Shown here: one piece after another, positions 11,151 to 21,586 of the stretch | How positions within the stretch are numbered: position 1 is the first letter of the stretch | Layout of the letters: each line of letters begins with the position of its first letter | DNA from: Brachynemurus nebulosus | Taxonomy: Eukaryota > Arthropoda > Insecta > Neuroptera > Myrmeleontidae | Reading direction: 5' to 3' | Length of the DNA: 64,000 nt | Assembly: GCA_035578155.1 (NCBI GenBank) | Contig: JAPWDM010000006.1 | Span: forward strand, 15,144,305 to 15,208,304 | Translations under genes and position numbers: made by a program | Notes under the pieces: model-generated | Told to the model about the DNA's origin: nothing | Databases searched by the model: none | The model's input: the letters and a program-made list of their open reading frames with translations, nothing else

Positions 11151-11257
11151 GATCGTTGATGTAGTGGTTAGCACGCCTGGCTAGTTACCAGGAAATCCTG
11201 GGTTCGATTCCCGGTCGATGCGGATAATTTTTTCAATCACTTTGTGATTTTTAATTT
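11151..11257 (+). mobile_element. Short tRNA-Thr-like SINE, copy 1
   Basis: Flanked by an exact 11-bp direct repeat ACAATATATGC (11140-11150 and 11258-11268), which defines a 107-bp insertion. The head resembles tRNA-Thr: D-arm GATGTAGTGGTTAGCAC, anticodon stem CCTGG/CCAGG around CTAGTTA (anticodon AGT), T arm CTGGGTTCGATTCCCGG. The acceptor stem is poorly paired. The body GGATAATTTTTTCAATCACT and then TTGTGATTTTTAATTT is shared exactly with 39783-39818. The head supplies A- and B-box promoter sequences for RNA polymerase III. The partner LINE is unknown. Confidence 0.85.
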
Positions 11258-11355
11258 ACAATATATGCTATGTACTAAAATAAAACTGAATTTTCAATTA
11301 TGCTTACAATTTTAGAAAAATATATCATTTTCCTTTACAGTTATGCATGTCGATA

Positions 11356-11613
11356 CAGAGCCGGACTTACATCAGGACATTTGGTCCACGTGCCTCGGGG
11401 CTCCCACATAATAGGAGGGGCCGTCACAAAAACTCTCAAAAGAGGAGTAGAATAGAAAGAATAAGAGCTTTTCCATTTTTTCTTTTGTTTTCCTTATTAC
11501 CTTAGGAGGGGCTCCACGAAGACAGGAAGAAGCCTTCACATGTGGAATAGAGTACTCAGGGGCTTTCACATGAGAATTGGCCCGGGGCGTCCACAATATT
11601 AAATCCGGCTCTG
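11356..11613. mobile_element. hAT-type MITE, 258 bp
   Basis: Termini CAGAGCCGGACTTA (left) and TAAATCCGGCTCTG (right) are inverted repeats of the CAGGGCCGGATTTA class common to hAT elements. The flanking 8-mers TGTCGATA (11348-11355) and TGTAGATA (11614-11621) match at 7 of 8 positions, as expected for an 8-bp hAT duplication. Internal blocks such as GAGTAGAATAGAAAGAATAA are shared with the longer relative at 59082-59668. The frame 11372-11596 lies wholly within it and is not a gene. Confidence 0.9.
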
Positions 11614-11621
11614 TGTAGATA

Positions 11622-12138
11622 TGTCATTTAATATCGTTCAATAATATTTTACGAAATTATTTATTTATTAAAAAAGAAAAACTTTTCTTTCTTATTTTTT
11701 ATCAAAAAATTTTCGGTAAATTATTGCGTTTGTTGTTTTTGTTCGAAAATGTGTGTGCGTACCGACAGAGAAAATTTAAATTTTAATAATAAAATAAAAT
11801 AATATTTTTTTGTGGTTTCAGTAAACTGAAGATTTCCCATAGGTCCGTATATGTGTAGGTACACGAATTGAAATTACCTATCTCACTTTTTGTTTTCCAA
11901 AACTATAAAACGAAAATTGATGGCTTATATAAAATTTACTTGGGTTATAACAAATATTTATTTTGATTAAGAGAGTGTTAGAAGTATTCATATTGGTTTT
12001 ACATTCAAAATTCACTATTGTGCGAAAATAAAATTCAACCTTTTACAAATCAAATTTATCCTTCCATAGTTATATAACCGATTGGCGATTAAAATAGGTT
12101 TTTCAAAGTTTTTTTTTTTTTTATTTTTTACAAATAGC
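11622..12138. other. No gene seen
   Basis: AT-rich sequence with a T run at about 12110-12121. No recognised element. Confidence 0.45.
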
Positions 12139-12503
12139 ACACGGAGAGAAAATTCATAGAAAAATTACTGTGCTCAGCACTACAATCGACGTGTAAAAGG
12201 CGAACATATTCAATTTTGTACGGTAACAATATAAAATTTATAATTAATCATAGAAAATTTAAAGGATAGAATATTCTTTCCGTAATATTAGCTCCGTAAA
12301 ATTTGTAAAAGAGCACAATAAAAAGTTCCATCGCCGACAGAAAAATATTTTTTAATTGTTTTTCTTACGTTTCAATTTAATAATATTTACATGATCGTAA
12401 AATATTTTTTACTTTGGTCGTCGATCGCGCACGCATTATAAGAAAGCATGGTAATTTTTCTGAAATTTTATCTACAAAAATTATATAATTTTTCTCTCCG
12501 TGT
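12139..12503. mobile_element. Family P TIR element, short copy
   Basis: Ends ACACGGAGAGAAAATT and, on the other side, AATTTTTCTCTCCGTGT form a terminal inverted repeat of about 16 bases. Nearly the whole interior (TTACTGTGCTCAGCACTACA, then AATATTAGCTCCGTAAAATT) recurs at 51826-52414, where a foreign segment separates the two halves. No duplication is convincing. The palindromic CTGTGCTCAGCAC is conserved. Non-coding. Confidence 0.75.
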
Positions 12504-13898
12504 AAAAATTAAAATTTCGCAATATCCGTAGTGGCTATCATAAAGCAACTTGTACTGAAGAGGGTACATGCCAAATTTGAAGTCGATTAAATAAGTCGAA
12601 TTCGATACATCTTGTCGACCAACTTGAAAAATGTAGTTTCAAGAAAAATACATTTACCTGATACCGGGGAACCTATTATATTAAAATGGCTATAGTTTTA
12701 TAAATTTTCAAAATTTTTACATTTTTTTTCAGCAGGCACACTTTTAAAGGTCAATACTTTCAGAAATTGAAACAAAAGATCGAATTTTAAAAAATTCTAG
12801 TTTAAGCACAAAATCACTTTGATTGTTTTTTCCGAGTATGAGGAATCTGTGTGCCACGTCCCATTTGCAGTATTATTACCAAGGTGTTTAAATTAGTACC
12901 AAAAACATTTATCTGGATTAACACAAGCTTGAATTTGATTTATAAAATGGTAAATTTTGAATACAAAATCTTTATCTGGTACATCAGTTGGGTTAAAATT
13001 TCTTTTTGGAATAATAAAAATCTGTAAATATATAGTATTTGCTAATTAAAAACGCGAATATGTAAGTATATGAAAAAGGTGATTGAACAAAAGGAAATTT
13101 CCATTCGAAAATATATATGTATATTTGCCATTTTCCATAAACATAAAACCCTTACAGAATGGTACGGAAAATGTACAATTTACATAAAAGTCTAATCGAA
13201 ATATGAGAAAAATAAACAAAACAATTATTATTCTTGTTCTACAAGCGATTAAAAACAAAAGCAAAATATTAAACAAAAAGTTATGTGTATTTGTACGTAT
13301 ATTACGTTGCCTATATTACGTTGGAAAAACAGAAAATTGTTTTTCATTAAAATAGCTAGCAAGAAGCGGGTTGGTGTAGTAGTGAGTACAGTATGAGCTG
13401 TGCACTTTGTTTTCTTTTCTGATTATTATTAGTTCGGATTTTAATTGCGTTTCACATGTAAACAAACAGAGAACAAGTACAAAAACTTTGTTGTTGTGTA
13501 TTACGGATGAAAAATAAACGTGTATTTTTTTTTCGTTTTTCGAAACAGCTTTAACCAACTGTGCGTATTTGCAATCTTTAAAATAATTTGATGATCGAAA
13601 TACAAAATTTGGATGCCTAAATGCCGTAAAACATGTCATAAGAAAATTTGGGAAAAGTTACGGAAACTTATATACAAAGTGACAAATATATTAATTATAA
13701 TAAATTTAAAGGAATACAAATATATTTAGGAGGACAACAACGCCATCTTTGAAATGACAGTAACTTGAAGTCAATAAATAACAAAAAGCCGGACAACGTT
13801 GTATGGAAACGATTTGGAAATTTTCAATTGGACTGCGGTTGTTCAAAAAAGTTGTAAACGCATATTCATATGTGATTTTTATTTCGTTTTCTTAAATC
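12504..13898. repeat. Family L repeat pieces; no gene
   Basis: 12540-12720 (with CATGCCAAATTTGAAGTCGA and TTGTCGACCAACTTGAA) matches the complement of 37245-37470, and 12780-12870 matches 53020-53110. 13000-13898 shows nothing that I recognise. The frame 13316-13639 on the minus strand (107 codons) is not repeat-derived as far as I can see, but it has no signal peptide, domain or motif and no support as a gene. Confidence 0.45.
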
Positions 13899-14370
13899 TT
13901 TTGGTACAGAACCGCTGTAACGTTACTTCTGGTACCGAATCGCTGTAACTTTACTACTTTTGGTACAGAATCACTGTCACCTTACTACTTTTGATGCAGA
14001 ATCGCTGTAACTTTACTACTTTTGGTACAGAATCGTAACTTTACTCCTTTTGGTACAGAATCACTGTCATCTTATTACCTTTGGTACAGAATCGTTGTAA
14101 CCTTACTACTCTTGGTACAAAATCACTGTCACCTTACTACTTTTGAGGCAGACTCGTTGTAACTTTACTACTTTTGGTACAAAATCGTAACTTTACTCCT
14201 TTTGGTACAGAATCACTGTCATCTTATTACTTTTGGGACAGAATCGTTGTAACCTTACTACTTTTGGTACAAAATCACTGTCACCTTACTACATTTGAGG
14301 CAGAATCGTCGTAACTTTACTACTTTTGGTACAGAATCGCGGTAACTCTACTACTTTTAGTATAGAAATT
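13899..14370. repeat. 31-bp minisatellite with 152-bp higher-order unit
   Basis: About 15 tandem monomers of consensus TTTTGGTACAGAATCGCTGT + AACTTTACTAC (31 bp). A 28-bp variant lacks three bases near CGCTGTAAC. Four 31-mers plus one 28-mer make a 152-bp higher-order unit: the marker ATCACTGTCACCTTACTAC starts at 13970, 14122 and 14274, exactly 152 apart. Some monomers have GGTACA replaced by GATGCA, GAGGCA or GGGACA. The period is not a multiple of three, so it is not protein-coding. Confidence 0.9.
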
Positions 14371-14516
14371 TAATGGATAAGATTACTAAAAAGGTAAATT
14401 GATTTTGACTAATCTATAGCATGTTTGCGTTTTAGAGATTCTAACTTAATGCAGTTCATTACTACCCGACGCGCTGTACAAGAACTTACAATGGATCGCT
14501 GGTTGTCGACCCTTAA

Positions 14517-15186
14517 GATACCATCACAGTGTGATTTGCCGAAAAATGATCAGTTTTCACAATTTTTTTTCAAATCGATAGAATGAGGGAATGGGGATGA
14601 ATTTTTTTTTTTACGATTAATACCACTATTTAGCAATACAAAAATATTTTTCTTTATTCATTTCTATTTATTTTTTATAATTATTATAATTTTTTGGAAA
14701 AAGTGTCTAAAAAAGGGCGGAAATCGGTACACACGATTGCGATCGCAGTTTTCATCCGAAAAAAAATCTAATAGATTGTCAATCTGTAGGTAAGTCGCTA
14801 TGCACCCTTGGAAGCTTTTATTTTTTCTTGAAATTAAAAAAAAATGGCGATGGTTTGAAAAAAAGGTACAAATTTTTTTTATAGTATTTCGTGTGGCAAA
14901 ATAGGAAGAATTCAAAGAAAAAAGGTCCCAAAAATTTATTTTTCCGATAAAAACTGCGACCGCAATCGTGTATACCGATTTCCGCCCTTTTTTAAAGATA
15001 CCTTTTTCAAAAAATTATAATAATTATAAAAAATAAATAGAAATAAATAAAAAAAAAATATTTTTGTATTGTTAAATAGTGGTATTAATCGTAAAAATAA
15101 ATTCATTTCCATTCCCCTATCCTATCCATCCGAAAAAAAATCCGGAAAATTGACTATTTTTCGGCAAATCACACTATGATGGTACC
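14517..15186. mobile_element. Family E long-armed TTAA fold-back, copy 1
   Basis: Flanked by TTAA at 14513-14516 and 15187-15190. The ends GATACCATCACAGTGTGAT and the complement of ATCACACTATGATGGTACC pair, and the pairing continues inward for more than 250 bases per arm, so most of the 670 bp is one imperfect palindrome. TTAA targeting is the hallmark of piggyBac-type transposons, but no transposase is present. A second copy at 39090-39981 carries a SINE-containing insertion. The frame 14664-14915 is a product of the arm. Confidence 0.85.
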
Positions 15187-15190
15187 TTAA

Positions 15191-16343
15191 GAGGGATTTT
15201 TAATTTAAAAATTAAGAAAGTAATAGGTTTCTGGTGATTCATTAATAGTGATCACGGGTCTAATTTGTTTCAAAAATTAAATGACACAACTTTTTTTATT
15301 TTTATTTGAATAGATAAATAAATGTCATTTTTCTTCGTAATTCGATCGCACGTGACGCAGTAGTTAATGAGATTCAAGTGAATAATTAAAATATTCTTAT
15401 CAAAGTTAATTAACAGAGACACATAATGAGATTTGATGTGCTGTACGCCTGCAATACGCGTACTAAATTTAATTGATAATGATTAATCTCTCTAATTGTT
15501 TTAAGTCGCACAATAGTTTTTGTATGTTCCAACAATGCAGACATTAAATTTGTCAATGGTGAAAGTATTAATCAATGTGTGTATACATAGATACAAACTT
15601 ACTCTTATGACACAGTGCGAGTAAACAGAGTCAGAACTCTCGTCATCACATTCTTCTTCTTCTTCGCGTAGATCGATATTTTCGAAACAAAGAAGAATTC
15701 AAGTCATTTAAAACAAAAAACGAAAAACTGTCATTGTTTTAAAATTGAAGACAAAGGAGTAGAGGTACAGTTTCCGGCCAAAAAATTGTTAATATCATCA
15801 AAAAAATTGTGTGTTCGAAATGGGTGTCTCCGATAAAATTTTCAGCATGAGGATTTCGTAAGTGGTAAGCGATATGGATTCGGTTAAACTAGATTAATTA
15901 TCATAGAAACACAAAACTTCATGTAATTTAGAAGCTATAACTCAATAATTCAGAATTCCTTTCTCTTCTAATAACTTTTTTTGGGCAAGAGCTATGATAT
16001 TTTTATTTACATGATCTTGATTTTCTTATAAAGTAGAAAAAATTGTATTTCAAAAGTTTTTTCCCTTTTTTTGAGAAACAAGTTACGTAGTGTTGGACAG
16101 AGTCCTTGACAACATTATTTGCATATGTGTTGCAAAAATTTGCTTGCCAAAAATCAACGAAAGTTATCGACACCCCAGATACATGCAAAATTTCATATTC
16201 ATAGGCCGAATGATTGAGAAATTGAGTAAGCGCGACTAAGTATGATGAAATTATAAAGAATTTGAGATTTTTTCCTACGGGACCTTAAAAAATTATGAAT
16301 TTATGAATTTGTAGAGTAAATCTTGTTATTTTCATATTATAAG
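15191..16343. other. No gene seen
   Basis: AT-rich sequence. CTTCTTCTTCTTCG at about 15651 is a short CTT run. The minus-strand frame 16003-16188 has no recognisable feature. Confidence 0.45.
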
Positions 16344-17438
16344 TATACAGGGTGTAAAAGTAAATAAATCTCGCCCTTTTGAGGGCGTGGCTCATAGCAC
16401 TCTGTAGACACTAAAATCACAGGATTTCTTATCGGAATTAATAGTTTGAGTAAATCACATATTGACTGACTACATGATATTTCAAAATTTTTCTAAGTAC
16501 GGCCCTGACTAAATTATAGATGAATACCAGCGATGGGAAGAAGAGGTCCCTAACAGAGTCACCATATAAAATATTTTATACTGGGGGGCTACGAATAGAA
16601 CTGGAGGGCTGTCATAAAACGTAAAAATGTTATCAATCTTTTTAAAAATCAGTTTTACGACGTTTTACTATTAATACCACATCGTTAATGTTATTTTGTG
16701 TCTGTTTGTGTTTTTTAATTGCCAATATTATGAATCATGTTGCTTGTTATATGTACATACATATCTTTATATTTTTCTAATGCAAAAACAAAACCATGTT
16801 CAATCTTGTGAGCGACCTACTAGAGTGATACAATCTACTAATACAATCAATTTTGTTTACATTAAAGCAGGTATAAAGAAGGTCACATATACATGTTATT
16901 TAAATAATCACAAAGGAAATAGAGATATTGTTTACATTATAAATGTTTTGAATTCGTCTAAATTAATTTCTATTACAGTCGACCACTTATTTATTCAACA
17001 TTAATTTTTTAAAATTATTTTTAAAGTTAAAATTATATTTTAAATTATGAAAAATGGGTAATTTTTGATTTTTACTGATTTGTTTTTTAAAGCTTCCTTA
17101 GGCTAGTCATCAAGTCCAGGGGAAAATCCTCAGCCTTGTAATAAAATTTATAGCCCCTTCAAAATATTTTATATACTTAATTCAATAAAATTTTGTAAAC
17201 ATGTTCAAGTCGTCAACGCGTTTCCCAAATCTTTTTTTAAAAACAGGAAATTTATCTTACAAACATGAGATGGTCAGAGTCGGATTAAAACAATTTTTTA
17301 AGGGTCACTTTTTTGATCCGTGTTTAGTATAAATTTTTTTTTGTTAGAAAACACTTTTGGTTCAAATTTATTGACAAATATGTGTGAGATCTACCCACTG
17401 TTTTCGTAGCGAGATTTATATACTTTACACACTGTATA
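16344..17438. mobile_element. Family H TACAGGGTG element, long copy
   Basis: Ends TATACAGGGTGTAAAAGTAA and, complemented on the right, TATACAGTGTGTAAAGTATA, followed on both sides by TAAATCTCGC, giving TIRs of about 30 bp with TATA at the edges. Internal blocks pair with 57978-58474, e.g. the complement of CAATAAATTTGAACCAAAAG, and both contain AGAGTCGG or GGCCCTGACT segments. The frame 16696-17004 lies inside and has no recognisable domain. Non-autonomous relative of the shorter H copies near 58 and 60 kb. Confidence 0.75.
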
Positions 17439-18642
17439 GTTCGTAAGTTAAACCACAAAAATGAAATATTTTCACTACAACTTTTTTTTTGTTAAAATAG
17501 AAACTTACAACACTAGTTAGTGTAAAATACTAGTAGTGTTTTCAATTTGTTGGCCACGGTTGTACATCCCACAAAGAAATAGACTTACTTACTGATACAT
17601 TGAAATCTTTTTATGACAGAAACAAATGATATCAAAGAAATTCGGATATCATTTGTTTTGTTTTGTATATTGTACGTACATGTATGTATTTTTTTTGTTT
17701 TTCTTTTTGTTATTTTTATCCGCCATCATACAAACTAATGGTAAAAATAAATGTGCTTTCATTTTTTTTTTGATTTTGTGTATGCCCATACGGCCGGGCC
17801 GTTTATAAATGTGTTTTTCGTCATTTTTTTTTCATTTTCATGTTAGAATTTCAAAAAAAAAAAAAAAAAGAAAAATACTGCGGGCGCTTAAACTGCGTCA
17901 CGTATATCTTAATGTAATAATTTTTTTTGTAAACCAGATTTTTTCATACGGAACTGACACAGGGCTAATGTCGCTAGCTTAGTTATTGAAAAAACTAGTT
18001 AACGATACTTTGTGACGTAGAATTAACACGCTTCGTGGGTACTTACTTCTAACTGCGGGAAGAACGGTTAACTCAAGTTTTGAGACGAAAGCAATTTGAA
18101 TACTGATCCAACTGAAGCAAGTACTCTAAGTGTTATTTTTGTCCATGGACATAGAAATAAACTTACGAGCTGAGTATGAGTAAATTATATTTTTTCAACC
18201 GGTAAAATGCTGAATAAATTGATAAAAATCCATAAAAAAGTTAATCGAAATTACAATTTTAAAAATTCGGCAAGTGCGTGATAGATACGCATTAAGTTAG
18301 TATTTCGTAGTTCCGTAGCTAGAATTTTTCACAATTCTCGGGATAAAATATTTCTTGCTTTTATTCAATATTAAAATTAGCAATTAACTTGTTAATAATA
18401 CGATTATCTATTACTTTTTATATAATTTAAAAATAACTTTACTTTTAATATAAGTTAATTATATTGTCTTTTAAATTGCGTAAAATCTGACCCAGACTAT
18501 ATATTAAAAAATGGTTAAGTGTGGGTAGACTGCCAAATACGATGACAGAGATGACAAATTCATAAGGATTTCGTTTTTAGGAACTATGAAATCTCAATTA
18601 AAATGAATAGTAGGCGTCTATAAGTATTTTCATAGAAAAATC
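17439..18642. other. Spacer with palindromes and a family D end
   Basis: Two short hairpins stand out: AACACTAGT...ACTAGTAGTGTT at 17511-17543 and AAACAAATGATATC...GATATCATTTGTTT at 17625-17659, the latter with 14 paired bases. The core ACAAATGATATCATTTGT also occurs, spaced apart, inside family F. At 18255-18310 the sequence CGGCAAGTGCGTGATAGATA matches the end of family D (34515, 38120, 53645). No gene. Confidence 0.5.
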
Positions 18643-19118
18643 CAATTTTACGAATCGCCAATTTGGACATCTCCACGTTTCAAGGTTACTAGAATCCGAA
18701 TCCATCGTTTTTAGCGTGACGTCTGTGTGTGCGTTCGTAAGTTCGTTTGTTCATTCGTTGGTGATTTTTTTTTCGTCTCGTATATCTCGAGAACAAATAA
18801 TGTTATCAACTTCGGACTAGTTTCATTAGATGCGTAATTAAAAAACGAAGACCGGATAAAGTTTTCAGCCGTTTTCGGATTAGCGGTTTGTTTTTTGTGA
18901 AATATTTATCGTCTCGCATATCTCGAGAACAAATGACGATATCATTTGTTTAATGAGGGGTGGAGTCCCCCACGAGATACTGGTCGCGATGCCCCCCAGT
19001 GGGGCCTAAGAGACAAAGCGCCTGTCGGGGGTTCGGGGGAGTAGCCTTCTTAAATGAAAAAAAAAATGATTTATGTATACAGTAGTCTCTAGTCTTTAAG
19101 GACACCCAATGGGAAGTT
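18643..19118 (+). mobile_element. Family F element with GC island, copy 1
   Basis: Aligns with 42927-43412 (same orientation) and 40796-41467 (inverted): AATCCGAATCCATCGTTTTT, a TTCGTTCGTT-type tract, TCTCGAGAACAAATGA twice, then a GC-rich island at 18957-19032. The right end is CCAATGGGAAGTT; the matching left terminus AACTTCCCATTGG is not preserved here. The island, with CCCCCAGTGGGG and GTCGGGGGTTCGGGGG, is strikingly GC-rich for this AT-rich window. No coding frame. Confidence 0.7.
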
Positions 19119-20328
19119 GACAGGGCGGGTAGACCTCAACCCAAATTTTTTTTTTATAAGTATGGTAATCATATACAACAGAATGGTAAATTGCTAATTG
19201 CTTGCGCGTCAAATTATGTGCTATACAAACATCGACTTACGATTAACGAGGTTGAAAAAAATATTTTCAAAAGTTTTCAGGGGATTAGTTGGGATAAATG
19301 AGACAAAAAAATTCCAATGGTATCGTATAGGGTGTCAAATGAGTGCATAATGAAGCACGATGCATTTTCTTTTAACCCTTTACAGGACATAACATTTTAT
19401 TTTTTATTTTTAAGAAAAACTTAATTTAATTAAATTAACGTCAGTCTATGGAGCCAGGAAAAAATACTAAAAAAATTGTAATTACTTGTAATAAGGCTCT
19501 AACGAGCGCTCAGTTATAATGCCACCTAACGTAAGAAAACAATTGTATGTGCATGCACGGTGGGAAATATATTGACCACTTAATTGTTAATGAACTTTGT
19601 AGATGATTTCTACCAACTAAAAATTAAATAAAATCAATTCATTGTTAAAATGTTGTATTATATTTTTCATAGAAAAAATACAAATAGTTGGTGGCAAATA
19701 TTATACTTGCCACTTTTATTGGTTTTCGTCATAATTCACGCGACAAGTTTTAACTTGAATGAAAGTGTTGAATGCATATTCGCCACTGTTTACATACGTA
19801 ATGAAATAAATCCATAAAGATTATTTTAGATCGAAATTAAGAAAGAAAATTATCTTTATTTGTAGTGGCGTTAATATTTGCCAAGTTCCTATAAAGAGTT
19901 AAATATCGGTGGTGTAAGTCGAGCCAAAATTATCCGGCTTTAAAAAAAAATCTGGCACAAGTTACATCAAATCCATATTATGTTTAAAAACAACTTATAG
20001 TGTACGGAACACTATTTGCACAAGTACAATTTACACTTGACCGATTTTCTATTTTAAATTAACAACTGTTTCGAAATTATTTAGTTGTCCTTTTTACCTA
20101 CATACATAATATATGCCAACGTAAAAAGAGATGTTAATTTTGTGAAATTTTTCACTTTTATAGTGCTGTTGTATTTTATGATAATTGATATACGAATGTT
20201 TCCTGTAGGATACATACATACATGATTCATATACATATTTGGGTGTGATTTATTTGCATGTATGAATAAATAAATAGATACAAGAATATATCAACGACAT
20301 ATGTAGTAACCTCAGTACATATAATACG
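19119..20328. repeat. No gene; family Q piece at 19900-20080
   Basis: The stretch 19900-20080 resembles 32180-32345: ACATCAAATCCATATTATGTTT against ATATCAAATTCATGTTT, then GTACGGAACACTATTTGCAC against GTACGCAACACTGTTGGTAC. The rest is AT-rich without features, except that the tail of family F (GGGTAGACCTCAACCC) continues to about 19145. Confidence 0.4.
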
Positions 20329-21400
20329 TACCGTAAAACCGTCTAGCCCCGGACACTTTTTTACATTTTTTGGTATAATTTTATGTTTATACATGTTTCC
20401 GTCATAGATATCACCAATAAAAGTATTACCATTAGAACGTGCGTATATTATTTGTTATATCCCTGACCCATTTGTTTCATTATAAGTAAAAATGAAAAAA
20501 ATAAAAAATAATTAGTAAGTGTCCGGGTCTACACCCCAAATCCGTCTTGATCCGGACACTTACTTAAATAATGCAATAATATGCAAACTAACCTCACCCG
20601 TCGGGGTTAGGACGTCGGGTTTATATCGTCTGATGTAAAAGGCTGTCAAAGGCTTCAAAACATTTTGTGGGAAGGGAGAGGGGTCAATACATAGTATGCC
20701 TCTCTATGAAGTAAACATGCGATATGATACCAGAAGGAGGCATAAACCGCGTAATTCTGGCGAGAATATAACGTATGGATAGTGGAAGTTACAGCCAGTG
20801 TGAATCGCGGCCATAGTGTAATAAACTGATGTGTCCGGGTCTAAACGGATATACATATACATAGCATGTATTTCTTTTATATATACATCGAATATAACTT
20901 CAAACATCATTAGTTGATGCGCGATAAAATTCTGAACACATACATATCAAAATTAAAACAATATGACAATTATGACGAAAATTACATGTCTAAGTTAGAC
21001 ACACATTTTATTTCTTTGAAAAACTGGAGAATACACTGAGAAAAAATTACAGTAAAAATTACGGAACTGCCTCCGGTAAACCAGGCTGTCGGTAGGAAAC
21101 TATCAAGCAAAAATATGAAAAATGCTTTTCAAACATTATTTTTTACGATTCATTTGAAAATTTTTCCTATACAGCTCCGTAATATTCTATGGGCTAGTAA
21201 AATTTCAAGTGGACCAGGAAAATTTACTCAATTTTTGTAAAATTATACTAGACATAGAAGAATTTTTACGGAGTCACAGTGTAATTTTTACTAAGCTAGA
21301 CGGTAGACGCTATTTGTTATCTCTATTTTCTCCTTGAAACCTGTCTTTCAGCATCTCTCTCACACAAGCATCAGCCATAACTGACGATAAATAGGCTGCA

Positions 21401-21483
21401 CCAAGGTCACTTTGAATACCTATATAACTCACCAGCAGTCCGACCGTTACCAGTTTAGTAGCAGTGGAGCCATGTTAGTGAGT
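21401..21483 (+). promoter_or_regulatory. Promoter-like segment with possible mini first exon
   Basis: In order: CCAAGGTCA at 21401 (fits the FTZ-F1/SF-1 site YCAAGGYCA), TATATAA at 21421, then an initiator-like CCAGTTT with the A at 21452, 31 bases downstream of the TATA start. GAGCCATG follows, with ATG at 21472. After ATGTTA comes GTGAGT (21478-21483), a consensus 5' splice site. An exon ending a few codons after ATG is typical of many insect cuticle-type genes. This is inference: no downstream exon is visible, and the segment sits inside a transposon. Confidence 0.35.
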
Positions 21484-21531
21484 GGATGTGTACCAGGAGT
21501 GTCATCATTTTTTTTTTGGTTTTTTTTTTTT

Positions 21532-21532
<1 letters not shown>

Positions 21533-21582
<50 letters not shown>
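21533..21582. repeat. Run of 50 T
   Basis: Uninterrupted T run (poly-A on the minus strand), preceded by shorter T runs from 21508. It could be a retroposon tail on the minus strand or simple slippage. I could not define a retroposed unit. Frames 21412-21664 that translate it as poly-F are artefacts. Confidence 0.9.

Positions 21583-21586
<4 letters not shown>

Noticed and set aside
13316..13639. 107-codon minus-strand frame
   Set aside because: No recognised motif, signal peptide, splice context or conservation evidence from this window.
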